DNA from: Trichoplax adhaerens | Lineage: Eukaryota; Placozoa; Uniplacotomia; Trichoplacea; Trichoplacidae | DNA: 64,000 nt | Reading direction: 5' to 3' | Assembly (NCBI RefSeq): GCF_000150275.1 | Contig: NW_002060945.1 | Coordinates: forward strand, 8,019,650 to 8,083,649 | Part shown: positions 18,001 through 31,300 of the stretch, one piece after another | Numbering within the stretch: position 1 is the first letter of the stretch | Layout of the letters: each line of letters starts with the position of its first letter | Position numbers and translations under genes: made by a program | The notes under the pieces: model-generated | What the model saw: only the letters and a program-made list of their open reading frames with translations | Database searches by the model: none | Told to the model about the DNA's origin: nothing

Positions 18001-19196
18001 AAGATGATTTTAAATGTACCAAATTAGCCTATATAAGTCAGCCGTTGATTTGAAACAAAGAGATCGAAGTGGTATTGTGTTAAACTCGCAGCTGTATCTC
18101 CAATAGACGCCAATATTTCAGAGAGCTGAGTACGAAAACGAAATATTCTATTTCAACAGTTCATTTCTGCATGTAGCTTCATATCATCAGTGTTTCTAAC
18201 TATCAAAAATGAAATACTAAAGGGTGATACAGGAGAAGAGAGTATTATTTACAAACAATATCATTATATTATGTATCGCTACTGTATCTTGTTTTATATT
18301 AGTCCTGTCATTATTTACTTTATCGGTTAGTTTTTTCTCTCACAATACTAATCAATTTTCTCACATTTTGAAATAAGGTATTTCTTAATATTATAACTCG
18401 TCATTTTCAATTATTAATTTACTTTTGATATTGCATGTCGTTGATGATGCCTTAATCATTTCATTTTTCGAAAAGAGATAAGTTCTCTATGCTATAAGCT
18501 AAGCTTTTGAACTTGTAAGGAATGAATGGAAACAACTCTCTTATTCAAGCGCTTCTATCATTGTGAAGTAAATTAAGGTGAAATTTTGCATAGTATTAAC
18601 AGATCATGTGTGCGGTTAATGATGGTCTTGAGATCGAAGCTACTATAGTAAATATATGTTTATAATATTAAACTATCAATTTGAATTAAGAATAATAATT
18701 TGATCTTACCTTCGTTAACCTGAAGAATTAAACTGCTCGCCGATAAGCTGCTATTGGTATTTTTATCCTTGAGTTTCTTATTTTTTCGATTTTTTCGAGC
18801 TTGTTTTCGTAACATTCTTAACACCTGCTTGCGATATTTTTTATCCTGTTTCAATTGTCTTTGACGAAAAAACTTCAATCTATCTTCTTCATCCAACTTG
18901 AGTAATTTATCATTAAATTTTTTCTTATTATCATCCGTACTATAAAGTCTATTCAATTCTTTCAGAGACTTATTGCCTTTGCGTTTTTTTGAAAGCTTCT
19001 TTTGATCACGAGAAGTAATACTTGCAACACCTGCATTCTCACTGTCATCATCATCTCGTTCTGTAGCTCTTTTAAACAATTTATGGAGAGTTAATTTATC
19101 ATCAAATTCATTTTCATCCGCTTGGACCATCAAGGCGATGTAGCAGATGGAAAATGTTAAGACAAAGTAAAGAGAAATAGCACTGTGCAATTTCAT
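12056..19196 (-). CDS. secreted astacin metalloprotease, lectin-like tail
   Basis: Zinc endopeptidase of the astacin (M12A) family. Exons in coding order: 19196-18710, 16480-16262, 14934-14817, 14655-14474, 14100-13885, 13480-13295, 13054-12734, 12500-12348 and 12210-12056, giving 678 residues. Residues 1-27 look like a signal peptide. Residues about 30-230 form a long Lys/Arg-rich propeptide. It ends with LWEGD, matching the family F-x-G-D motif whose Asp holds zinc in the zymogen. The catalytic domain starts near NIWSGARVPYVFD. Its zinc site is HELGHVLGLHHTQSRLDRD (H305, E306, H309, H315) and its Met-turn is SVMHY (360-364). Residues about 408-678 resemble a concanavalin A/laminin-G-like jelly roll (YYWPMDE, GFTFGMWYK, IDIYVNGF). 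The first exon is assigned by matching splice phase across a 2.2 kb intron (16481-18709) in which I see nothing else. The acceptor before 12500 is weak. Confidence 0.87.
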
Positions 19197-22100
19197 CGCT
19201 AGTCAGTGGTAATCTGCTGTTGAATCAGATCGATGAGAATAAAATTTTATTAGTGGAGATGACTTTAATTTGGTCAGTTATCGACGATAACTTGGAGTTA
19301 TAATGAAATTGATACGTCAATTGATTAATCCAATTGGAGTAAATACATCGACTAGGATTAATATTTACCAGTAAAACTTAATTTCGGTTTCCAATAATTC
19401 TTTTCTACTTCTTAATTTACTGCCCCTTTGACTTGCTAACTGTTAATTCCTTTACCATACTATGCGCCGATAGTTTAACACAGCAGATGTATGTGCAACG
19501 TAATTTTATAGGCGAACGCAAAGTAACCTATTCAATTATTCAATTAACTACGGTATTTGTTTGGCTAATTCAAAATAGGATTGTTTGTAGGTTTACCTTA
19601 ATGGATATTTGTAACGTTGCATTAACGCATAATTAATAGAAAAATACATTAATATACATCCGTTGACAGGAAGGTCTATATGAAATAAGATTTAAAAATA
19701 AGTCAATGCAGTAGAAAGCTTTTCATTTTATTTCATTTATTATTAAACAAGCTATTCCTTGACGTCAATGAATAAGAATGACTAAATAGAAAGACGTAGA
19801 CCAACATTGTATAATCAACAACGAAAACTATATTCGTTACGACAAATGTCATAGAATCATTGTAGAATGGCCACTGTTTACTATTTGCTCTGGAAGTAAA
19901 CGAGGAGACAATCTAACATGCAGTAGATCAGTTTATTGTTATCCAAACTCAGTCAGTGTAACCTACGCAGGATAATTTATCAAGATTAAACGATGAAAGT
20001 TTTATGATTTCGATCATCATTGTTAAGTATAATAATCTCAAGGATAACCTATGGTAAGGTAGCAATAGAACACTAGTTTACACTGAACTACCTAATAACA
20101 ACAACATAACTATCTCGATATGCAAATGAATAATAGAAAAGTATCTATAATAACAATATAACAATCCAGCCAAGTGGTAAATGTAAAGACCTAAATAATT
20201 ACCGATAATTTCATTTACAGGCAATATTTTCTAGTAATTGAGCCGCTAAAGAACTGGATAACTTGCGATTATTACATCATTTAACAAGATTGAATAGTAG
20301 AAGGAATAATCCTATTTACTCTTTTAATACTGATTTATCCAGCATCCTGTAATTAAAATATTCATTTTGCTTCATTAATTTTGTACAATTACGTTCAATT
20401 CGAGTTTCACAGAAATAGCACAGGATATAATGTAAAGAGATGGTTAATAGATACTTATCTGCTACCATAGAGTTAAAATTGATATCCTTTTTTTACGCAT
20501 ATATGGTAATTAATGACGTAGTATAGGATACAGTTTGCCTTTTCCTTTTGGAGAGGCTGATGTATCCGAGTACTACATCTCCATACAACTAACCCAATTA
20601 TTATTCCTTTTATCTAATAGTTTACAATTAGTTTATTACCCAACTTCTTTAGCCAAGTCATTTTTAATTTAAATTATTGAAATAGATAAATCGATTGAAG
20701 TACAGCGCATTCAATTAATCTAATAGCGTGTGAAATTATTTAGATGTTAATATTGCTAATATTGCAGGCACAATTACCTTTTATAACACCGTCCTCTAGC
20801 TCAGTGGTGTGTAGGTCTACAGTATAAGGATAAGAATCACTTTTTTAATCGACTAATAAATGCTAATAAATAATTTGGATGTTATTTTATCTAATTTGAG
20901 CCTTACATCCAAGCCGAATTTTGAACAGTTATTAATTGTACCTTAAGTACCGTTATTGAGTTTCGCCAAGGCATTGCAAAAGAATCACTTATGGATGCGA
21001 CGCCTGTTAGTGTAAATTTAGGATATTGTAATGATAATTTTTAATACTATTATAGAAAGCTCGGTAAAGCATCTTTTTATCATAAATAATTTATTAGAGA
21101 AAAAGTATATGGATGGTAATACTTTCATGCGAATGATAATAGTAAAGTCTATCAATGAATAATTTTTAAATACTATAATATAACTTTATGCAAAGACTTG
21201 TTATCCAGGTACTTATTTCGGTCAAGAATCTTGCTAATAATAACCTTTATAAGGTATTCGATCTGAGTGGCCTATAAGTTCATGATCGATTCGAAACGAA
21301 TATAACTTATTGATAGAGTAATGAGAATTCTATAGCTATCTTATTAATATTATTATTGACTTAATTATATTGGTATTTTTAAGCAGTAGTGATAGCGATA
21401 GAACGATTGCTAGAAGATACGTGCTTTAAAATTCTATTATTGAAACGGACGTGTTAGAGAGGTAATGGTAAAGGAATAAAACGGTAAATTGCAGGAGTAA
21501 AATTATAGCATTCCAATCATTGTTGAACTGACAAATTATTTCAATTGATGATCGCCGTTCATATTAATGAGGTAACAATGCGATTGATCGTTAACATTAA
21601 CAGTGCTATGGAATGTAATAAACAAAGATGATTTAGAATCCTATTTACTTATTAGTATAAAGAACGTGATAAAAGAAGTAATTTTTATGAAAGATGGTAT
21701 TAAATGCGATGAGTAATAAATGATAGCCATTAATATTTAAGATGTTATTCTCTGTAAATATGATCAAGATTCTTAAAGGGTACGAGGATCATCGGCTATA
21801 ATAACAGGATAGGAATAACAATTGGAAGCCTTTATGACTATATAGTTCAATAGCAATGATAAACTGACTTCAAATATGAATGCAATAATTCAATACTTAA
21901 CCATTTCTAGAGACATTATCGATACAGCTGTGCTATTCCTAGCTGATACTAGTAACTCTATACATATTAAATATTAGCGCAGAATTATACTGGTGGATAA
22001 TTAATTGTCTAGCCCAGATATCCTATTTCAATAATTTACTTTGAAGTCGGATTGTATTTGCGGTATTGTAATCGACGCTGTCAACGTTATGCACATATAT

Positions 22101-25100
22101 AGAAGTTGAAAGTATTTAGAATTTGGTTATGGTCAATTACTATTGGAATGTTTATTATATATTAATTACAGTTTATTCTTAATGGAGGAATACATACTAA
22201 TCGGTTAATAAAGAATATCACTTTCTTATTAAATAATTAGAGGTTTTCCGATAGAGGATACTACTAATAATTCCTGTTTGCATAGTATAAGAATTAAAAA
22301 TTTTTAAATCAAGTACAAAACTTGAAATTTTATCTTCATAGTAAGTTCATCGAATTGATTTAATTTTTATGGTGATTAGTAATGTCAGTATCACGATTTT
22401 AGATCCATTCAGTAAAATATCTCAATCATTTACATTGAGTGATAAATTACTATAGGTATTAAATAAGATACATAGAAAGTTCATGATAACAATTGCAGCC
22501 AATTCTCTGAAAGTTATTAATTTAGCGAGAAAAATATTTCTAGATACATTTTGATCAATGACTTACTTTTCCCGCGTGATAACAGTCGTTAACTAAATTT
22601 TGATACTTTGTCAGTCAGCCTTATACAATTAAAGCGACTCTGTACAAAACGCCTTCGTCTAATTAGAATTAGGACCTGAAATGATAGAATATATAGTAAT
22701 AACGATTTACTTCTCTCTGTTGGTTGTATTGTATCAAAGATTTCTAGAACGGAAAACAGAAACTGAAATTCATAGATTTCTTATGTAATTCTAGTCAACG
22801 TAAATCTATAGTTATCGTTTTGGTTGATCAGTCATAGAAGTCCAAATCATTGAAATTTGTTATTGCACGCCAATAATTTAGTATTCCACCGTGCGATAAA
22901 GGTGCAACTGCTTTACTAATTTATACGGTGTACGTAGATTGATAGGATAATTCTTTTATTCCTTTCATGTGAATACGGAAATATTTGCTATTATTTTAAT
23001 CTTCAGGGATAAAAATGGCGGATAACTCTTTATTATTTTACAGAATAACATACTCTTAGTCCAGATACTCGTGCAAAATAGATGATTGCGAATAAGAGTG
23101 TAGGGCGGAGATAAATTAGGAATATAATTAAATATCAAAGTACTATATAAGGTCTATGTAGCTGGATATTCCGCTATTTGGGACGGTTCACGATAAATTG
23201 CTATCTTAGACAGTATTGAGTTATTTTCTGTTGTTGGGGTTTCCAAAGTTCAGCTCGGAGTTGCTGTTACTCTCGTAATAATTTTCCACTAGATATACTA
23301 TCATACAATAACTATATGAAATACTGCAGTCATAACGTTAGAATCACAAAATCCGCCCTTTCTTCAATAGAAAGATCGAGGTCGGACTATATAACCGAAA
23401 ATAATCATGCAACTATGAAACGTATGTAACTCTTAATAGTTGCAGGCACAGTATCTATGGTACTGCATATTGAATATAACACTGTGCTACAAAATCGCAT
23501 ATATTGGCAGTAAAGCTTCTGGTAGTAGAATTATTAGCCATCATAAGTAGATAGATTTATACTCGTATGATAGAATACATAAATTACTATCTATTTAAGG
23601 GAAAGTGTTCCATTAGTTATTCAAGTGTGATTTTACACGACTATGTTGTCATCAATAGATTAATCTAGACTATTTAAGTACTGTCGATGGGAGCTCGTAT
23701 TCCATTCAAGCTCATGATATCTTACTTCAGATTCTTATTAAGAGTTAATTATTATTTTACTTTATTAAAACCGTGTAATAGAAAACTTTTTTAAATTCCA
23801 TTTGGGCCGTTCACTTGATGAGAATTAGATCTCTTTAGATTAGACGAGTTGCATACTTTTATTTCAAAGTTATAAAATATTCAATTTTATTAGTTCTCAA
23901 GCCAATACCAATTTGTTACTATATCATATCTATTTTAATTATTAATATCTCCTCAGTCGTTTAGATATCATAATTAATTAATTGCTTAATAATAAATCAA
24001 CAATATAATATTTTTGATAAAAAAAGACCTGGATACAGTAATTGTTGAATGAAAATAGTATTGACATATTGCATGACAGCAACATAATTGACATAGTTTA
24101 TTACTCGAATATATAGGCAATGTATAATTTATCTTCCGGATTTATTTATGCAGTAGATTGCAAAATTAATTAGGTTACCAACATTTAGGATATTATATAA
24201 CCTAAAAGCTAATTTTATTTTTAAAACCACATTCATGCGTTGATTTTGACCTTTTAAGACTTTTGGGTTTGTGCTAAGATGCAATAGCGTCTATATAGAA
24301 CCATGTGATGAATTGAATTTATTACCTTGCTTTGTTGATTTAAAAACATTATATAATAAATATTTAAAAATATTGAGCGCTTTACTGAGCTAAATGGGAT
24401 AAAATACAAAGCTTTTAGTGCTTTAATTCCGTAATATTATACTTTTAAAATAATTTCAATATAATCGTCGATACAATTCTACTTCACGCGATTAAAATTT
24501 GAGTCATGATAAATCACTCAATCAATTAATTAATAATATCTGGTTAATTAATATAATATATGCATTTAGTAAGTAACTGTTAAAAGCTATTATCCTAGTG
24601 AGTATTTGCTACGGCTACAATTGGAGTAGCTTGATATTCGTAGCTCACATGGCAAAGTTCATTATTGTAATGCTTGCTGCGATAGTAAATGACTTACCAT
24701 AACTGCTATTTAAGGTCGCTGTTATATTTTTGGCAGCGATTGTTATTATGCGTAGAATATAATGAAAAGGTTAAATCTTAGTTCAGGTCAGTTAAATTAG
24801 GCAACAATCTTGCGTAAATTAGGATTACGTATGAGTAGTTGGTTAAAAATATTTACCGTAGGAAAGCTATGTTAGGAATGTTGTAGTTAAAGAAGTATGT
24901 AATAGTAAAGGATGGTAAATAGATTAGAGTATGTTTACAAGTAAGATGTTTCCTATAAAACGGAAGCAATTCGAATAATGCAGTCTGTGCTAATTAAAGT
25001 GTTGTCCTTACTACTTCTAGTCGTATGTATTTTACGTGATATAAAAGGGGCATTTAATTCAGTAGATTTCTTAAAGACTTTGTATTCTCTTGTTCTAGAG

Positions 25101-28100
25101 ATTAATTTGTGACAGCATATTCTAAACTTGAGCCATAGCAACAGATATACCTACCGAACTAACTTCTTCTGGATATTTAAACATACTACAGACGACCATG
25201 ACTGGTCAATAGCTGATACAATACTACGATTGAAAATGACATTAACATAACAACACAAGTTCTTTGCATGTGAATTAATGCTATACTCGATTATGTGTGC
25301 AAATACACTTTTGGGTATTGCAAAGTCTTCTGTTTTTCATTAATAAAGAGATTTATGATAATAAGTTTGAACTTTATGAAGTCCTTCAATATCTTGTTGA
25401 TTGCAGTAAAACTAAATCGGTCGGAGCATATCAATTTTATACAATTATATATGAGATTATGGTTCTAGTAGTTATATAAAGTATATGTAGCATGTTAAGT
25501 CCCTAGTAAATCCTCATCAATCAAAATTATAGAGCCTTTACTGTGTTATTATGCCTAAGATCTGTAAAATCAGTTACTTTTTCTCATACATAAGCGTATA
25601 GTATATGATTCAAGATATATAATTACCCTATGCGTATCATGGCTCAATTATATAAATGTAAGGCCTTATTATATCTTTGTTTCTTGCTGTAACTTTAAAA
25701 TAATTTCAGTAATCATTTATCTTGAAACTACTATCGATATGATAATTTCATACAAGGATTGTCGACGAGAAATTTCTATGATATTCAAATCCTCATCATG
25801 AAGTAACAGTTTTATTTATATTAACTCTTAATGTCCATATTATATTTTATAGCGGTTATTGATAATGAGAGTGTTATTTTTGATCGTTCAAAATACGGAT
25901 TACTTTACTTAATTTCAACGCAGTATTTTTTGTGTATCAAATGATCCCTTTTAACGATCGTTTCTTTGCCAACGAAATGATACACTATATCGCCTTACTC
26001 CTTTAATATACGGCCGAAACAAATAAGTGGTATACTAAATTAAATATAAATGATATCGATTCCATGCTGCATAGTACTATTTAAGAACTAATTTTAACGT
26101 AAATAAATTTCGTTTCATAAGCTTCAAAATGGGAAGATTTATAAAGCAGTTTCAGATAGTGGTGAGCACCCACAATATCATAAATTTCCAGTTAATAGTT
26201 GTGAATTTGTATATGATTATAATATTAGACGTAAATTGAATAGTATAAATCATTACTATTTGTAAGCATTATCATAAAGAAGTTCTTATTCCGTGGGGCC
26301 TTTTCACGGCATTAAAGACTCTTGTAGTTCTCAATTATACCGCGTTATTTATTAGCAAAATGTAAATGCTATGCATAAAAGTTGTTAAAAGCTAATCATT
26401 TGGAGAGCTTCTAATTAATTTTCTTAAAGACGTTACTTTGTCATAGAATTAACTACAGTTAAAACGGATGTGAATGAGTTAGCGTTGCAATTGGATAGTA
26501 ATATGAATATGCACAGTGGATTTTACCACCTGAATAGTAGACACAATAACATAGCCTGGCTGTAATCATAGTAATAAAACTCTTCTAACTTCTGCTCTAA
26601 AATTGTCTGTTCGATCACTGTGAAATCATATCGCTAGGCCATATAGTCATTTAATTTTATGATTTTTAAAGATGATACGAATGGACAAATAAGGCTCTTG
26701 TATTACTTCATGAAAAAAATAAATAACTGAATCTGGGCTTGCTAGCCATGCAAACTTCTCCAAGAACAGTATTAACTGATATAGCTTATACCTAGATATT
26801 ATCTTTATAGCAGTATCAAAACCTCATCAGATAATTATAGTCCACTTTAAGTTTGCAAAATCAGGTGCCTGCGATAATTTTGTTTTACGAAAAAATATTT
26901 ACCTAAATGTTCTTATAGATATTTTTTCTTAAAAACATGAAGACTTTATGTTTTGATAAAATATACGGAAACTAGTTAGTTATCTAATTAATTAACGATT
27001 TATAACAAAATTTTAGGCTCAAGTCGTGCTCTTGTTACCAATCGTATGATATACGGTACTTTCGGAGGCACGCTCCGATGAACTCTAAATGTTCGTTTTG
27101 AGATATTCACATTTAGACCTTCTAATTTCGGGAATAAGTTTTGTTAATACATATTCACGTAGATACTCAGAAATAAAGTTAAAGATAGACAAGTGAGCGA
27201 CTTTTTTTATCTGTATAATAAATCTCGAAGTAGCTTTTTGTGTAATTAAACACGAATAAATCTACGTGCTAATAGGTCGACGGATTGTGCCACCTTACAC
27301 GTAGTTCTCGTTTTTAATACCTAGATGTTAAGTATATTGATATTAATATTCAAGTTAAAAAGATGGCTCAAACTTGGCATGATCCAATATTCAAATCGGC
27401 ATGAACCTTTTTCATATATCTTCTTTCTAATTACATTTAGAAACGAGTTGAATGGCTTAAAATTTACTAAGGGGAATTCAATGCTACAGGATTAAAGCAA
27501 TATAAGATACGCATAGTTATGCAGCAGAGAATGAGATAAGTCATGCATATATTTGATTAAAACTCCTTTTGAGATTCGGTTAAACCGTAATCCTATCAAG
27601 TGGCTTCTATCAGAGTAAGGGAAAAGGTTATCCAATTTAGATAATAAGTACGATTAATTAAAAATTTTGTTACCACATCTGTTGATTTATCGTTGACTAC
27701 GGTTGATATTTGAATTCAGAGTATATCATACGAATATCGAAATTTTCTGATTTAATTATAGGTTATTGATAAAGCTATCGATAGAACATAACATTTGCCC
27801 AATCGCCATACAATCAAGCATATCCATAGCAAATTTGATTAACAGTGTTGTTCCTAAGAGCAAGATTCCAATCGTAATATTGAAGGTGGGGTATAGCAGC
27901 TTTCAGGTCGTATTGGTATGTAGAAGGCTTGATAAATTTTGCCTTACAGAAATTTGGGCGTTTTACCTGAATGCTTTTAATTCTTCCAGTATTACCGAAA
28001 TATAAAATATTGTAAGTGCAACCAAATTATGCATGGACATATGCTATATTGATCCAAATATCTAATTTAATTAATATATCTGCCAATCAGTCCTGGCAAG

Positions 28101-28391
28101 GTAGTAGCTAAAAAAGGCTGGCATTAATATTTTGCTACGATGCTAATTCAATCAAACACAGATATGTCCAGCTCTCTTAATTCTATCATTATTAAATATT
28201 GATGATGTATCTAAATTTAAATGATATTAACTACAAATAAAAATATCGCATGATACGGAAAATTATCTAGATACTCCCGCTGTTGACGTAAAATGATAGA
28301 AAATATTCTCTGCAGTAACTTTTCACAGTAATATTCTAGAACGATATAATAATAGCTTTACCTCGCTTTAATTTCAAGGTATAATTATTCT
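19197..28391. other. 9.2 kb gene desert
   Basis: Very AT-rich and rich in stop codons on both strands. The few open frames over 60 codons (19433-19636, 25297-25479, 27766-28005) have no recognisable motif and no good splice context. No tRNA-like element, long terminal repeat, transposase or tandem array was recognised by eye. It separates the start of the astacin gene (-) from the start of the GTPase gene (+), so it could contain their regulatory DNA or untranslated 5' exons of either. Confidence 0.55.
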
Positions 28392-31300
28392 ATGAGTAAT
28401 TTTTCAACCATGACTGCACATCTAAATTTACCATTCGCAAAAAGTAGCTATCGAAAGGTAGTTTACGATCATGAAGACTTTCTAATTAAAAATTTACCAA
28501 CGTATGAAATTATTGAAAAAATGTATACAAACCATCTACTTCAAGAGATCTTTTTCCTCAGTATCACAAATGTCGAACCTTCTGCGGTGGTTATTGAAAA
28601 AAATAAAGAAATTATAAACTTAATCTATGATAAAAATGTCGGTGAATTTTTTCAGTTTTATGAGATTCTGGTTAATTTAAACGATAAAACTTGTGGCAGT
28701 CTATTGAAGGTCAAGTTAATAGATTTATATCATGGACAATATCAAAATAACCATCTAAAAGGTAAACATTTTTAAACAGTAAGAAATATCTGTGCTTGTT
28801 TTGATAGGCTATTTCCCTTTCGAAGTTAATCTTGTAACATATTTCTTTCCTTATAACATTTATTTGGATCAGTAAATTAAATTCCTTACATATACTGCTA
28901 TACAAATCCATACTTAAAATAATATAGAATATTAATGTAGCCGTGTCTTGTTGTTTCGATTTTTTTCAAGAAATTTTACTGCTTGTAAAAATCTTTATCT
29001 ACAGATGACATTGCGATTTATTTTCTGTTTATTTTATCTTTATCTATTAAATATTAGAAAGATTAATCTTACTACTTTCTATATTTTCAAAATCGTTGAA
29101 ACTGTTGTGATAAATTGCTAGAAAGTACATTTTACTCGTGATATGCGCTTTTGAAAATTCTATGCAATGTCTTATTGAAATACCATAACCGCTGGTGTGT
29201 AAATCTGCAAAAAGTAATCCTAATTGATATTCTTTTGAAAGAGAGTGGTTTAATTCACGAATTAAGATACTCTACTAATATCAACCAAGTAGCTTATCAG
29301 TGCTTATGATGATTTATCCACAGGCATATTTGATTATTTTAATTATTTCCACCCAATTCAAGTAATTTTTAGTTTCCGATTTATGTGCAAGCTTTGAAAT
29401 GCTCGTATAATTGTAACAGATAGTATCTAAGAAAATATTAGCATCAAATACTGGATATTTTGTATATTCTTGCAATAGTATAAATTTAATATTGGCATTA
29501 TAGCTATAAAAGTCTTACTACGGTACTTCATGTTATTTTAAATAGATTTGGATTATGGACCTTCTGTGGAAATTTTACATAAGCAATCGTCATCAACATC
29601 TTCCTTTAAGTGTTTTGCAAAAGTGCCCGAAGGTTATTTGAATTCAATAAGTTTTAGAATAGGATATTTTATTTAATTCTTATCTGATATAATGGATTAA
29701 GGGGCGCTGCGCTGCTCTTATAGCTATCTATATTCGATATCGTAGTAATATTGCAAAATGAGCTTATACATATGAGATCATATTAAATATTTTATTATCA
29801 ATTCATTATTTGTATTCACGTGCTATTTTTAGAGAAAAGTTATGCTTAGTTTATAGCGATAATTCTGAAACAGAATTAGACTATAGTAGTGTAAGGCGTA
29901 TAAATAATATCGATCTACTATTCTAAAACATAGTATTTTGTATAGGTTACAACATGCGTATAGAATAATGAATAGTTTGTGTAATATCATCTTTACCAAC
30001 TCAAGTTTTGCTATTTTATAGTTATTATCCCTTCATTTTCTTCGACAACCATCACTTATTCAAAGACTCGTGTTTATATGACCAGCGGTAATTACTCTGG
30101 CTTAGAATTACAATTTGCTGCTAATCCTTCCAGTGAGATACGTAATATTAAAGCCGAAGTAGTTCCAGTTATTCCATCCACACCCGCATCGCTTTCTGCT
30201 GCATCATTAGGGATCAGGTTATCAGCCAATGCAAAGTTGGATAGCCATTTAAAAGAGATGATCAATATTCGCTTTCAGCTACCGGATTATTATTGCATCA
30301 ATAAGGAGAATCGAATGTTAAAGCGTTCGTTAGTAATAGTAGGCCAAAAGAGTTCTAAAAAAGGCAACAATGAATTTATAGACTCCCATCAGGAATGTCG
30401 ATTAAATCGACATGACGATGGCTTGGTCTCTACTCAAGTACAAGCAACATCTTTTGGTGTCGTTTGCTGTTTTTGGAAAATACCGCAGTTTATCTTAGAT
30501 GCTGCTCGTTTAGGTCCGAAATTTTATTATCCCTATTTTATGTATGTAGTAGATTGTCTAGTCGCCATCCAGCCATGGAATAGTAGTTACGATATACAAG
30601 GATTCAATTTATTAATTATCCTTACCAGTCGACAATTAGATGTTACAGCTAAGCTTAAGGACTATCAAACTGTTGGTAATTTAAATAAAATCGACTTATG
30701 CTGCGGCAAATTTAAGCTTCAAGTTACTGGTAATATCATACCAAATCAGCATGTCTTTTGGCTTGAAAGTTTAGAAAAAATAGTTTATTTTACGGGTGGT
30801 TATACTTGCACTAAAATAGCCTGCGCTTTTGAGACTAATGAAGTTTCTCACCTGGAAGGCAAAATGACGATATCCTATCTAGGATTACCTGATAATTTGG
30901 ATGATGCTGATCCACGTCGTAATCGAAGCTTATTCTGTGAAAGGATGCAAGCAGATATCGTAGTTGAGCTAAAATCGGACCAAAGTAAGTTATTGCTTAA
31001 CAAAATTAGTATCTTAGATTGTGTAATACATTTCAGTCTCCTGTAAGTATTGATCTATAATTAGATCCTCGTATCACAGATGCTCCTAAAGATTTTTACA
31101 CTTTAGAAAGTAGATGTTTGCTTAGTATTAAAACTTTTCGGAAATCAGGTCATGATATTGTCTTTGAAGATTTTATTCTATAAATTTTTATATTGATCAA
31201 CATCAGTAGAGGTATCCCCTATGCCAGTAATTTCACAAACATCAATTATATCTACGTTGTCAAGTGAAATATCCGCAACAGGTAATTGTAATGTAGATTT

